From: a virus
Virus record (IMG/VR): IMGVR_UViG_3300017989_000437
Location: 1 to 24,001 of that record
Direction: 5' to 3' (one strand)
Length of the DNA: 24,001 bases
In this document: piece after piece, positions 14,043-23,100 of the stretch
Numbering within the stretch: position 1 is the first letter of the stretch
How the letters are laid out: the number at the start of each line of letters is the position of its first letter
Notes under the pieces: model-generated
The model's database searches: none
The model's input: only the letters and a program-made list of their open reading frames with translations
What the model was told of the DNA's origin: nothing
Made by a program: the position numbers and the translations under genes

Positions 14043-14554
14043 TAGTTACCCTCCATCTTTGCTCGGACAACTGCTTCCTTTGCAGCCTCTTCCGGGTTGG
14101 GGAAGCCGGCGGCAGTAAACAGTTTAATCAAAAGAGGCTCATCCTCTTTGATATGTGTAGTCAACTCCCAGTCCTCCCGTTCTTCTTGAGTTGCGGTATT
14201 AGCAAAGTAGTTTTTTGCAAATCCCCATGCGTTTTGTCCTTGGTAATTACGAGTCCTTAGAAACTTGACAAACTGTTTCTTGGCGACAACAGCGGGTTGA
14301 GGAGGAAGAGGCTCAGGAAAAAGACGCTTACGAATTGTCCCCTTGGCACCAATAGCAACACCTCTTTTCTGCTTGACCGAGTTTACCCAAGTCCAGATAG
14401 GGGCGTAGGTTTCAACGAGGGTGTTGAAATCTTCATCCTCCAAAGGGCGGTGTGTAGACACAAGGACATCTTCAAACCCCTCGCTCTTGTAGCGAATGAG
14501 CATAGACTCTTCGGTTACTTCCTCCACCTCGTAGGTGTATTCAATCTCTTCCAT
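14042..14554 (-). CDS. Unknown protein between adhesin and ejection genes (170 aa)
   Basis: This is a 170-residue protein without recognised motifs. The N-terminus is very acidic (MEEIEYTYEVEEVTEES), with a beta-strand look up to about residue 40, then a helical WTWVNSVKQKRG region and a charged C-terminal half. AAGGAAA lies before the ATG, and the gene ends in a TAATG overlap with the 616-aa gene. Its place directly after the tail fibre and the glycine-rich adhesin is where many phages carry a fibre assembly chaperone, so that is a candidate role, but nothing in the sequence proves it. It could equally be a small structural protein. Confidence 0.6.
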   Translation of the reverse strand: MEEIEYTYEVEEVTEESMLIRYKSEGFEDVLVSTHRPLEDEDFNTLVETYAPIWTWVNSVKQKRGVAIGAKGTIRKRLFPEPLPPQPAVVAKKQFVKFLRTRNYQGQNAWGFAKNYFANTATQEEREDWELTTHIKEDEPLLIKLFTAAGFPNPEEAAKEAVVRAKMEGN

Positions 14555-14565
14555 TCAAGTTTTCC

Positions 14566-15510
14566 TTAAACTATTGGTCCGGTTCTCGTACCGGTGCTAA
14601 GCCAAGTGATGTTAGCGTTCCCGTTTACGGCCTGACCAGCAGCACCACCTGCACCACCCGAAGTCTGCCCGGCGGGACCATCTGCTGGTCTGCCCGCAGT
14701 ACCTGCTGCACCATAGGTGCCACCCCCTCGGCCACCGCCACCATCTGCGTAGAAAACGTCCCCACCAGAACCACCACCACCGGCAGCAGAAGAAGTCCCA
14801 GTCCCACCGGCACCCCCGTTTTCATCAGAGTTATTATCCCCACCAGACGCGGTAGCACTGCTACCAGAACCCCCCGAAGCAGAGTAAGAGGCGTTCGTGC
14901 GACCACCGCCACCACCACCGCCACCGGCAGCGTAGTAGTTAAGTGGTTCATCTTGACCCTGCCCGATTGCCGAAGAAGCAGCCCCACCGCCACCTCCGCC
15001 ACCTCCGCCACCCCCATGGATAGCTCCGTTGTTGTCTACAATACACGGAACAGTGACACGAAGGGCACGTCCACCAGCGACACCGGCAGAGCCGTTATTT
15101 GAACTACTCGGAGCGGTAGCACTGCCACCAGAACCACCGGCACCACCACGACCAACAATAGTCCCGTCGTTGATTAGCGTGACACCATTAGGAAAGTCCC
15201 CAGAAACGGTGACAGCAGCAGTAGAATTGCCTTGGGTAGAACCCCTTATCTCACCCGTAATGGTAAAGACAAGTCGAGAGCTTCCATCCCAACCGTTAGC
15301 CAAGGCATAAGTTCTAACATCCAGATTACCAGCCTGAGTACCTCTGCTGACGTATTGAGTATAGAAGTCAGAGAAAGAGATCGCGCCACTTGAGATACCA
15401 ACCAAGGCTCTAATGTCAGAGTCATTCAAGGAAGCAGTGGTGCCAGCAGAACCCCCAGCTTCGGTGTGGAGATCATCCATGTCAATTGCACCACTACTGG
15501 GAATTGGCAT
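14566..15510 (-). CDS. Glycine-rich tail fibre tip / adhesin (314 aa)
   Basis: The N-terminus (MPIPSSGAIDMDDLHTEAGG, then SLNDSDIRALVG and ISFSDFYTQY) is a module found at the start of many phage fibre-tip and tail proteins, probably for attachment. A beta-rich region (about 60-125) follows. The remaining 190 residues are dominated by Gly-rich stretches, including an 11-Gly run, separated by Ser/Ala/Asn/Thr segments. This resembles the polyglycine II-helix adhesins of the Salmonella phage S16 gp38 type, in which variable loops between Gly helices bind the receptor. The gene begins inside the last codons of the upstream fibre gene (17-base overlap, GAGGAG ribosome site), so the two are translated together. 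Receptor binding is inference from composition and position. Confidence 0.75.
   Translation of the reverse strand: MPIPSSGAIDMDDLHTEAGGSAGTTASLNDSDIRALVGISSGAISFSDFYTQYVSRGTQAGNLDVRTYALANGWDGSSRLVFTITGEIRGSTQGNSTAAVTVSGDFPNGVTLINDGTIVGRGGAGGSGGSATAPSSSNNGSAGVAGGRALRVTVPCIVDNNGAIHGGGGGGGGGGGAASSAIGQGQDEPLNYYAAGGGGGGGGRTNASYSASGGSGSSATASGGDNNSDENGGAGGTGTSSAAGGGGSGGDVFYADGGGGRGGGTYGAAGTAGRPADGPAGQTSGGAGGAAGQAVNGNANITWLSTGTRTGPIV
14983..15015 (-). repeat. GGN-rich microsatellite coding for eleven glycines
   Basis: Eleven Gly codons in a row include a nine-base unit (GGT GGC GGA) repeated in tandem, with neighbouring GGN-rich stretches around 14890-14930. Such tracts can gain or lose units by slippage while staying in frame when whole triplets change. 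The G-rich strand could also form short quadruplexes. Confidence 0.75.
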
Positions 15511-17128
15511 TCTTCAACTCCTCAACTTCTTTCTTCAACTCCTTGACAGCCTCGACAAGAAGACCAACAAGGTTCCCATAGCAAACCGTGTAATATCCAT
15601 CATCACCCTCAAGAACAACTTCCGGTACAACTTCCATCACTTCTTGAGCAATAAGGCCGATGTTACGACGATCAAACCTTTCGTAAGACACACCCCTCAG
15701 CTTGGAGACTTTTTCGAGACCACCTTCAATTGTTTCAATGTTGTCTTTCAATCTTGCATCCGAGTACGCTGTGACGTTTCCGTAAGCATAAAAATCCCCG
15801 GTTGTCCTGCGAGAGTAAAACATATGCTGCGCCCCATCGTCATCGTAACAACGGAAAAGGTCTGAACTGGCGTAGAGTCTGATCAGAGCACCCGTATCCG
15901 TTTCACTAAGATAAATTCTGGGAGCAGTTCCGGACAAAGTTATATAACCAGTCGAAGCATCAAGAAGTATGTAGTTTCCTACTTGCAAGTCTCCACTCAT
16001 CGTATCCCCGTTGACGTTGACAAAGTCGCTATAGTCAGACGTGGGGATGTAATTACTGAGAGAGCTTGTAGTTGCGTAGTTGGAAAGGGCACTAGTGACA
16101 TAAGAAGTCGTAGCATACCCACGGGTGGTGACCCAGCTTTCAGTGGCATACCCGCTCAAAGCAGAAGAAGTGATATAGCCACGGGTGGTGACCCAGCTTT
16201 CTGTAGCATAACCTTGCCCTGTTACATAAGCGGTAGTAGCATAACCAGAGATCGTAACACCACTGATGCTACCACCAGTGATGGCCACGTTTCCTGCAGA
16301 CTGGTATGCCATAGTGTTCAGGTTTAGGAGTGACTGAAGGCTCCCAAGGTCACTGACACCCGTGCCACCATAGGCAACCGAAAGTGGGGCAGACAGGCTG
16401 CTGACGGTGGCTCCAAGAAGGTTGCCAGAGAAAGTCCCAGTGGCAATGGTCACTCCGTCAATAGTCCCGCCATCAATATTCACCGTATCTGCACGGAGGT
16501 CATCAACGTAGGCAATGCCATCGATGTAGAGATCGCGAAACTCAAAGCCCGAAGAACCGAGATCATAAGCGTCATCAGTCGTAGGCAAAATGTGGGCAGA
16601 GGGGGAGATGTCCACACCACCACTGACAATCAGGTTCCCGTCTACAGTCAAGTTATCAAAAGTGCCATCAGCAGGGGTCACCCCGCCGATCACTGTTCCA
16701 TTAATTGCACCACCGTCGATACCAACCGAAGTAGCCGTCAACGTAGTGAAGTCTGCTGCGGCAGGAGAAGTTCCTCCGATGACAACGTTGTCCAGCGTAC
16801 CACTAGTCATGGTAACAGTATCGGCTTCAAGGTTGTCGATATAGGCAGTTCCATCGATGTAGAGGTCTTTCCACTCATACACCGGGGTACCAAGGTCATA
16901 CACGTTGTCCGTCTTCGGACGGAGGGCAGACGAGGTAGCAACGGTATCCTGAGCAGGACCAATGACGGATACAGGACCACCCTCAGCAGCCGTGCCATCG
17001 TGGGTATGACCAGTCGTGGCATTGAACGCAGCCTCAACCGCATCATATTCACCATCCAAATCCGCTGCCCGGATGACGTTCCCAGTAGCGATGTTGTCAG
17101 GAGTATCATTTCTGATGTAGCCAGCCAT
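15494..17128 (-). CDS. Tail fibre with C-terminal S74 intramolecular chaperone
   Basis: This 544-residue trimeric-fibre candidate has an N-terminus (IRNDTP ... HTHDG) typical of phage fibre attachment regions. Residues 69-122 and 180-230 are two copies of a YDLG...DLYIDGxAY unit. Residues 295-361 are short Gly-Tyr-Ala-Thr repeats (GYATESWVTTR twice), then NVNGDTMSGDL. Residues 456-544 form the peptidase S74 chaperone, starting SDARLKDNIE with the presumed cleavage at the Ser-Asp, then GLIAQEV and a C-terminal Lys/Glu coiled coil. In this family the domain folds the trimer and then cleaves itself off. The start is two bases after the nozzle gene's stop, with AGGA upstream. The end overlaps the adhesin gene by 17 bases. 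Confidence 0.9.
   Translation of the reverse strand: MAGYIRNDTPDNIATGNVIRAADLDGEYDAVEAAFNATTGHTHDGTAAEGGPVSVIGPAQDTVATSSALRPKTDNVYDLGTPVYEWKDLYIDGTAYIDNLEADTVTMTSGTLDNVVIGGTSPAAADFTTLTATSVGIDGGAINGTVIGGVTPADGTFDNLTVDGNLIVSGGVDISPSAHILPTTDDAYDLGSSGFEFRDLYIDGIAYVDDLRADTVNIDGGTIDGVTIATGTFSGNLLGATVSSLSAPLSVAYGGTGVSDLGSLQSLLNLNTMAYQSAGNVAITGGSISGVTISGYATTAYVTGQGYATESWVTTRGYITSSALSGYATESWVTTRGYATTSYVTSALSNYATTSSLSNYIPTSDYSDFVNVNGDTMSGDLQVGNYILLDASTGYITLSGTAPRIYLSETDTGALIRLYASSDLFRCYDDDGAQHMFYSRRTTGDFYAYGNVTAYSDARLKDNIETIEGGLEKVSKLRGVSYERFDRRNIGLIAQEVMEVVPEVVLEGDDGYYTVCYGNLVGLLVEAVKELKKEVEELKNANSQ
16119..16201. repeat. 23-bp direct repeat, two copies 60 bp apart, in the fibre gene
   Basis: The 23 bases at 16119-16141 and 16179-16201 are identical and lie exactly 60 bases (20 codons) apart. 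They encode the two identical GYATESWVTTR units. Identity at DNA level, including third positions, implies a recent duplication or gene conversion within the shaft repeats. Confidence 0.85.
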
Positions 17129-17130
17129 GT

Positions 17131-19122
17131 TTAGTTCCTGTCGTGCAGCATGTATTCAATCAAGATCGTATCAAGAGCAAAGGGAGCTTGGTCTGCCTCG
17201 TTAAACGTATAGAGCAGGGAGTAGGTATAACCAGAACCAGTAACAGTGACAGGGAAGATAGAGATCAGCTTGTCACCAAAGTAACTGGAATCATAGACAG
17301 CGTTACCGTAAGTTGAACCCCCACCACTACCGGCGTTACTTAGTTCCCGAGACGAGGGTTGGATACCGCCCGGCTCGTCTTGGTCAAGTCGGGTAGCTAG
17401 GGTTCCTACAACTTCACCGGTGGTGTCAATGTGAGTAGTCACCCGGTAGAAACTTTTACGCATTGCCGGGTCATCAAAAGAAAAATAGGGAGAGTAGAAA
17501 GAAGCGTTGATCGTCACCCCGTCAAAGTCATTCCCATTCTCCATCTTGTAGACAAACCCAGTGTCATAGGCAAAGACAATTACCTCGTCGTCATCCACGT
17601 TGGAGTAGACAGAATCAGAGACGTAGACCTTCATCCCCTCAATCTGTCCCCACGCAATCCCCTCAGAAGTCTGGTCAGCAAACTGAGTCCCGATGAAGCC
17701 TTCCGCAGCAGAAGACTGGACAGCCTCAGAGTAACCAAAGATACGATACTGGTTTTTCTTTCTCACAACCATAGCTTCAAAGCTGGTGTTGTTGGTGAAG
17801 AAAGAAGTCATCTCGTCCTGAATGTTACGGGAGATCACGGCCAGACCAAAGTCACCAATTCGTTCCGTAGCAGTCAGCAGTCGCACACCGTCGATGTAGG
17901 CGAAGGCAATGTCACCCCCGACTTCCTGAATAGTGTCCGGCTGGGAGCAGCCCACGTTCTGAGTAATAGGGGCGAGAGCAAAATCCGTAGAACTAGAACC
18001 CGTCAGTCGGTAGATCGTGTTGGTAGAGAAAATGATCAACTGGTCACGGAAGACAATGACACCAGTGATTTCGTGGGGGAAGCTGATTACCCCCGCACCA
18101 TTACCAGAGTCAAAATCATCGTCATCAAACGGGGCACTGAATGCAAGGCTGTTGTTCTTCGCAAAGAACATGTGCTCCTTGAAGTCCGTAACAAAGGTGG
18201 CAGATTGAACGTCGTTAGGAGCCTCTGTATAGACCGTATAGGCACCGCCAGCATACTTGATGGGGAAGTTCACCCCGTCCGCAGCAATCAGCGTAGGCGT
18301 ACCGGAGTAGTCGTGACGAGCAAAGCGAACCTTGTCAGTGGGAAGGCTTCGTCCAGCGGACTTGAAAGTGATTTCAGCATTGTCAGAGGGGGTGGAGTCA
18401 AGGGCAGGGGTAATAGTAAGGGTGCAAGCCCCAGCCGTCACGGTGCCCACAGCAGTAATTGTGTAGAGTAGGTTCACCCCGGCAATATTGAAGGTGTCAC
18501 CAATTCGGGGAGTAAGAGTCAGCCCGTCCACGTTAAGAGACGTACCACTCTGAGCACCCCCATCTACGAGGACTGTACCATACGCTGGAGCAGAGGTTAT
18601 GCGGGTCCACGTAGACCCCCCGTCAGACCCCTCCCAGAGGTCCACACCCCTGCTTGCAATAGTCTTCCCTTCGAAGTAGGTGATGCCATTGATCACCTCG
18701 CTGTTGTTCCCAAAGGTCACTGCAGCTTGGTCAGCAGGGGAAGAAGCGAGTGACTGGTTTAGGGTGAGGGTGGCTGTGCGGTTAGTGGAATTGAAGCTCA
18801 CCCCCGTAATTGTGTAGGTACCGGTAACCCCGGCAATCGTAATGGTGTCGTCTACCTGAGGCGTAACGTGGATGTCGGCAATGTTCAGAGAACTACCCGA
18901 TTGGCTACCACCCTGAACCACAGGCTCCCCGTAGGGAGGAATATAGCCGGTGTTGAATTTCTCATAGCCAAGAATACGACGATAGCCACCCTCGACCGAA
19001 GGCTCAAAGTTGATAAGCTGGCGGGCAGACCCCGGTTCCATGATGCCCTGCTGAAGGGGGCTGTAGTTGGTAACCAACCCACCCCTGAGAGCTACAGGAA
19101 AAGTCTTCCAGCGAGAAGCCAT
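17131..19122 (-). CDS. Tail nozzle / stabilisation-type protein with duplicated insert domain
   Basis: This 663-residue protein begins MASRWKTFPVALRGGLVTNY, and FEPSVEGGYRRILGYEKF is characteristic of the head-tail stabilisation and nozzle proteins of short-tailed phages (the P22 gp10 / SU10 nozzle / T7 gp12 role). It continues in a beta-rich pattern suggesting a propeller (residues 260-560; VIVFRDQLIIFSTNTIYRL, DTIQEVGGDIAFAYIDGVRLL). Two related beta domains are inserted near the N-terminus, at residues 68-138 and 185-254. The nozzle would close the tail tube and carry the fibres. The gene is coupled by TAATG to the adaptor gene upstream, in the usual adaptor-nozzle-fibre order. Confidence 0.8.
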   Translation of the reverse strand: MASRWKTFPVALRGGLVTNYSPLQQGIMEPGSARQLINFEPSVEGGYRRILGYEKFNTGYIPPYGEPVVQGGSQSGSSLNIADIHVTPQVDDTITIAGVTGTYTITGVSFNSTNRTATLTLNQSLASSPADQAAVTFGNNSEVINGITYFEGKTIASRGVDLWEGSDGGSTWTRITSAPAYGTVLVDGGAQSGTSLNVDGLTLTPRIGDTFNIAGVNLLYTITAVGTVTAGACTLTITPALDSTPSDNAEITFKSAGRSLPTDKVRFARHDYSGTPTLIAADGVNFPIKYAGGAYTVYTEAPNDVQSATFVTDFKEHMFFAKNNSLAFSAPFDDDDFDSGNGAGVISFPHEITGVIVFRDQLIIFSTNTIYRLTGSSSTDFALAPITQNVGCSQPDTIQEVGGDIAFAYIDGVRLLTATERIGDFGLAVISRNIQDEMTSFFTNNTSFEAMVVRKKNQYRIFGYSEAVQSSAAEGFIGTQFADQTSEGIAWGQIEGMKVYVSDSVYSNVDDDEVIVFAYDTGFVYKMENGNDFDGVTINASFYSPYFSFDDPAMRKSFYRVTTHIDTTGEVVGTLATRLDQDEPGGIQPSSRELSNAGSGGGSTYGNAVYDSSYFGDKLISIFPVTVTGSGYTYSLLYTFNEADQAPFALDTILIEYMLHDRN
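18361..18570 (-). repeat. Nozzle insert domain, copy 2
   Basis: Residues 185-254 (VDGGAQSGTSLNVDGLTLTP ... DNAEITF) align with copy 1 at 18709-18921 in the same order: a GG-QSG-SLN start, TP-DT-IAGV, YTIT, a Thr-rich strand, and a closing SxPxDxAxxTF. Confidence 0.8.
18709..18921 (-). repeat. Nozzle insert domain, copy 1
   Basis: Residues 68-138 (VVQGGSQSGSSLNIADIHVT ... DQAAVTFG) are the first copy of a beta domain of about 70 residues, repeated 117 residues later. Confidence 0.8.
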
Positions 19123-19844
19123 TAAGTCAGCCTTTCATAAACACTTGCATTCGATTGTTGAACACGAGTATCCCGAATATATTCAAAACGGTTGATATAG
19201 ATTGACCGCATATCTTTCAGACCCATATCGAACCTGTTGAAAGAGCGGTCAGCATTTTCAATATCCCCACGGAAGCTGTAAATGTAGAACATTGCACCAT
19301 CAATAATTACATGACGGAAAGCTTGAGGAATTGTAGGAACATCAGTGTAGAGATTCAAGTCTACAGGAAGAAGGTAATATTCGTAGACAAGCTCGTAGGC
19401 TTGATCCGGGGAGGGGTAGACAAGGTATTCATTACCCGGTCCACGAATAATGAACTTGGGCATATCCCTGATACTGGTATTGGCAGTATTATATTCAGAG
19501 TCTGCATATTTATCCAGAAACTCTTCATAATCCATTTGCCAAAGTTTTTGAGTCGTGGTCCCGAAAGAAGAATTTCGCTTGACACGAAAGGTGTTATAGT
19601 CTACATGCTTTGCGTTGTTGGGAATGGGGTATCTTACTACCCCAGCAGTCAGAACATCTTCTTGTTGGACGTAATTGAAGGGCCAAGTAAATTTGTCTTG
19701 ATTGATATAACGAATGGAAGAGTTAACAGCCTCTTTAGCCATGCTGTAATAACCTTCAGCAGAAGCAAAGTTGGAAGAAGTCAAAGGAACTTCGTTCACT
19801 CGACCATTAACATCATTCACAAGACCGAGAAAGCTGTAAGGCAT
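19122..19844 (-). CDS. Tail adaptor protein (SU10-adaptor / gp11-like)
   Basis: This 240-residue mixed alpha/beta protein starts MPYSFLGLVNDVNGRVNEVPLTSSNF, with FTWPFNYVQQEDVLTAGVVRYPIP and YLVYPSPDQAYELVYEYYLLPVDL further on. That is the pattern of the short-tail adaptor proteins that form a 12-mer ring under the portal (SU10 adaptor, with the same role as T7 gp11). The helices in the second half (QAFRHVIIDGAMFYIYSFRGD) would pack in the ring. The length is near the usual 200-250. The ATG directly follows the stop of the fibre-adaptor gene, and the stop overlaps the nozzle ATG. The portal and capsid genes would be expected to the right of the window. Confidence 0.8.
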   Translation of the reverse strand: MPYSFLGLVNDVNGRVNEVPLTSSNFASAEGYYSMAKEAVNSSIRYINQDKFTWPFNYVQQEDVLTAGVVRYPIPNNAKHVDYNTFRVKRNSSFGTTTQKLWQMDYEEFLDKYADSEYNTANTSIRDMPKFIIRGPGNEYLVYPSPDQAYELVYEYYLLPVDLNLYTDVPTIPQAFRHVIIDGAMFYIYSFRGDIENADRSFNRFDMGLKDMRSIYINRFEYIRDTRVQQSNASVYERLT

Positions 19845-20165
19845 TTACTTCTCCCTAATCGACAGTCGGATGGTTCTAGTAGCAATCAAGTTGCTGGCAC
19901 CGAAAGTGATTTGGCAAACTACGTTATAAGTAGAGTTCAAAGTCCCATCGGCAATCTGAGCAGTGGCCACCGTATCGGTATTGCTAACCGCAGTAATGGT
20001 CAAACCGTTAACAGTCTCCGGTGCAGAGATGGTATTGTAGGTTCCATCAGTGTCTTCAATTTTCCATACGACACTAGAGATCGTATCGCTGCCCAAGAAA
20101 CGGGACCAGTCTACGGAGTAGTCCAAGGTTTCATCCGGGTCTTTAGGTGGCCATTTTAAGCTCAT
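19845..20165 (-). CDS. Phage fibre-tail adaptor, Ig-like fold
   Basis: This 106-residue protein (MSLKWPPKDPDETLDYSVDW ... DTISSVVWKIED ... NSTYNVVCQITFGASNLIATRTIRLSI) has the pattern of a single Ig-like beta sandwich seen in fibre-tail adaptor proteins of SU10-like phages, which attach fibres to the tail. A start at 20210 would add 15 residues inside the upstream gene. ATG 20165, one base after the upstream stop and preceded by AGAGGA, is preferred. It sits directly before the tail adaptor gene, as expected for this module. The family is recognised by pattern only. Confidence 0.72.
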   Translation of the reverse strand: MSLKWPPKDPDETLDYSVDWSRFLGSDTISSVVWKIEDTDGTYNTISAPETVNGLTITAVSNTDTVATAQIADGTLNSTYNVVCQITFGASNLIATRTIRLSIREK

Positions 20166-20166
20166 A

Positions 20167-23100
20167 TCAGTTCCTCTTTGTGGCGTATACCACCCTGTTT
20201 TCGTAATCAATCAATTGGGTGATGCTTGTGTCTTGCGCTTCAACAGTTGCAACTCTGTTCTCTTGCAAGACAAGTTGAACCACGTTTGACTCCGGGGCCT
20301 CAACGTGAATCACGCGGTGCTCGAAATCTACAAGGACTTGTGCTTCTGGATTGAGCGAACCGACATTAAATGCCCCAGAGACTGGTGCAATTCCGGTAAG
20401 ACTAATTATACTCAAATTTATCGAAATGTCAAGTCCAATCGACATTTCGGGGGCAAATCCCTGCAAAATAATCTCTGCAGGGGCTGGTGTAGGCAGGGGT
20501 CCACCAACAGGAGCAAAGCCAGAGAAGGTAACACCACCAACTGGCACCTCTTCTCCTGCCCCAAATCTGCTTTGGGGAGCATAACCAACAACAGTAATTG
20601 CTCCAGCATCAACAGGGACAATGGTGTTGAAGAAGATATCACCAGCACCGTCTACCTCAACGGGGGTAATGGACACATCACCTGTTGCAAACACCGACTT
20701 CTTACCATTACCAGAAGCGGTAACAGCAGGGATCGTGATATCACCAGAGGCTGTTGCAGCCCTCTCAGCAACACTGGAGACTTCAGTGGCAGGGGTGGTA
20801 ATTGCACCAATACCAAAGACTTCTTTTCCTGCACTACCGGAGACAGTGACAGGGGTAATCGCAACGTCACCATCGGCAATGATGGCCGGTTCAGCGACAA
20901 TCTGGAACTCAACCCAAGTGACAATAGCCCTGTTGGCTGCACCCTTGGTGGCTGAACCAGAAGTGGTGACAGGGGAGATTGTTACGTCAGCACTTGTAGT
21001 CTTGATTTCCCTTTCTGCACTACCGGAAGCAGTAACAGGAGAAATCGTAATGACACCAGAGCCAACAACTCCCTTGTTACCAGAACCAGAAACGGTGACA
21101 GGAGAAGTGGTAATCGAGTCAGAGATAACCTGACCCTTGGATGCAGAGCCACTAACCTCTGTGACAGGGGTAACAATACTTGCAGTAGAGGTTACTTCAC
21201 GTTCAGCAGAACCGGAGGCAGTAATAGCTCCGGTGGTGATGTTGCCAGAAGAAGTAACCTCTCCGGCAGTGCTAACAAGAGAGTCAATAGTGACCGCGCC
21301 AAGAGTAATGTTAGCGCTTTCACTAACAACTTCTTTTTCTGCCAAACCGTTAGTTGCAACAGGGGCAATGCTGACAGCACCACTTGCAACTCTGGTGATC
21401 TCACCTGCACCACTAACCGCAGTGGGAGAAACAGAAATAGCACCCGAGGCAGCTTTGCCAAGAGTGCCAAAAACCTCGACGGCTCCGGTGGTAATAGCAC
21501 CAGACCCAGTAATGACTCTTTCCGCAGACCCCGTAACAGTCGGTGGTCCGGTAGTCATGTCCCCAGAAGACGTTAGCTGCCTTTCAGCAACACCAACAAC
21601 TTGGGCCGTAGGCAGGTCAACAGAACCCTCGCCAACGACCTCGTTTTCTGCTTCACCACCAATCTCGACTGGGGTAATGGTAATAGCTCCGGAGCCAGTA
21701 ATGGCACGAGAGCCACTACCAGAGGCAGTTGTAGCTGCTGTAGTAATAGAACCGGTAGCTTCATGCTCAAGGCTAGCCTCTGGCCAGTAGCTAAACTCTA
21801 CCCAAGTTACAATAGCCCTGTTGGGGGCGACTTTATCAGCAGAGCCACTAACTTCGGCAGAAGAAGCGACTATACTTGCGCTGCTGCTAGTGATGCTTCT
21901 TTCTGCTGCACCGGAAACAGTTACCGCAGAGAAGGAAGAAGAACCATCCGTAGCAGTGTGCTCGGTTGTAGTGGCCGTAAGGGTGTCAAGATTGATGCCC
22001 CAAAAGCCAGTCCAACCGGCAATGGTATCAACTGTGCCACCCTCACCGCCAGAGATTTTGCCAGCATCAACGCCAAGGTCATCACCGGTGCTACCGGCAA
22101 CAAAGCTCATTAGGTTGGCAGACCAACCCCAAGTATCAGTTGTACCTTGGTCACCGCGACTGTAATCACCGGCAACGGAGTAAGTTTCACCCGTGCCGTT
22201 GACTGTGAACTCTGCGTAACCAGTGTAGCGGGCACTACTGCTGGAGGCATAACCACCACTAACGTTAGCACCGAGGAGAACATCTGCATCGGTTTCAAGG
22301 TTGATAGCGGTATTGGAAGTTTTGGTGAAGCTAGAGCTATCGTTAAAGTCAACAACGTCAGCAACTTGAATATCAACCCTAGCGCCAGCAGTATCAATAT
22401 CTTGTTGAGTATTACTTACAGACCTAAAAACCTCTGCACTGTCGTTAAGCTCAAGAACAACAAACGAGTGCTGGGCTTCCGTAGAGCCGGTTCCAACGTC
22501 AGAGTCGGCACCAGTCTGCGGCCAAGTCCCGAGAGCTTCCCCAGTAAAGACGACATTAGAAAGAGCCAGATCAGCAGTAGATGTCTCAACAATGGTGGTG
22601 TACATATCACCAGCCATGCTGTTGGAAGAGTCTCTGACATAGCTGTAAGCACGAACGTCATTTTCAAGAGACCCCCCAACGGCAAGACCATGCCAACGCT
22701 GGGTTCTTGAGCCAAAGGAAGTATGCCACCACTGGCTACCAAGCACAAGGTACCTTTTGTTGTCCCCTTTGATGGTGACAACGCCAGAAGAAATCTCAAT
22801 CGCAGCGGTGTTGCTCTGGTCTTCGGTAGTCCAAGATGTAATAGTGTTGGGCGTTGTGCCACCAGCCACAGTAGCGTCAGTGCTGCTATAAATGCCGTGG
22901 TTGGAGTAGTAAAGAGGGATAACTTGGAGTTGAGACCTTACCGTTCCACCGGTGGGAGAATCCGAGTCCCTTCTCCACTGGAATTGAATTGTAGCAGAGG
23001 CAGAGGGGTTGTCGATAAATGCCCAAGTACGGACATAGGCTCTATCTTCTGAAGCATCTCGGTTGTAGCCACTGGAGACCCCAGAAACAAAAGTACCCGT

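Noticed and set aside
17431-18471. A 346-residue open frame on the + strand
   Set aside because: It is antisense to the nozzle gene, which has recognisable motifs, coupled junctions and internal domain repeats. The + strand product is low-information and His/Arg/Val-biased.
19579-19600. TTGACA followed by TATAGT as a promoter on the + strand
   Set aside because: The spacer is only 10 bases, it lies inside the tail adaptor gene, and no + strand gene follows it.
20610-21980. A CRISPR-like or non-coding tandem array
   Set aside because: The periodicity is at protein level within one long open frame, and the units have diverged in DNA sequence with no constant repeat and spacer pattern.
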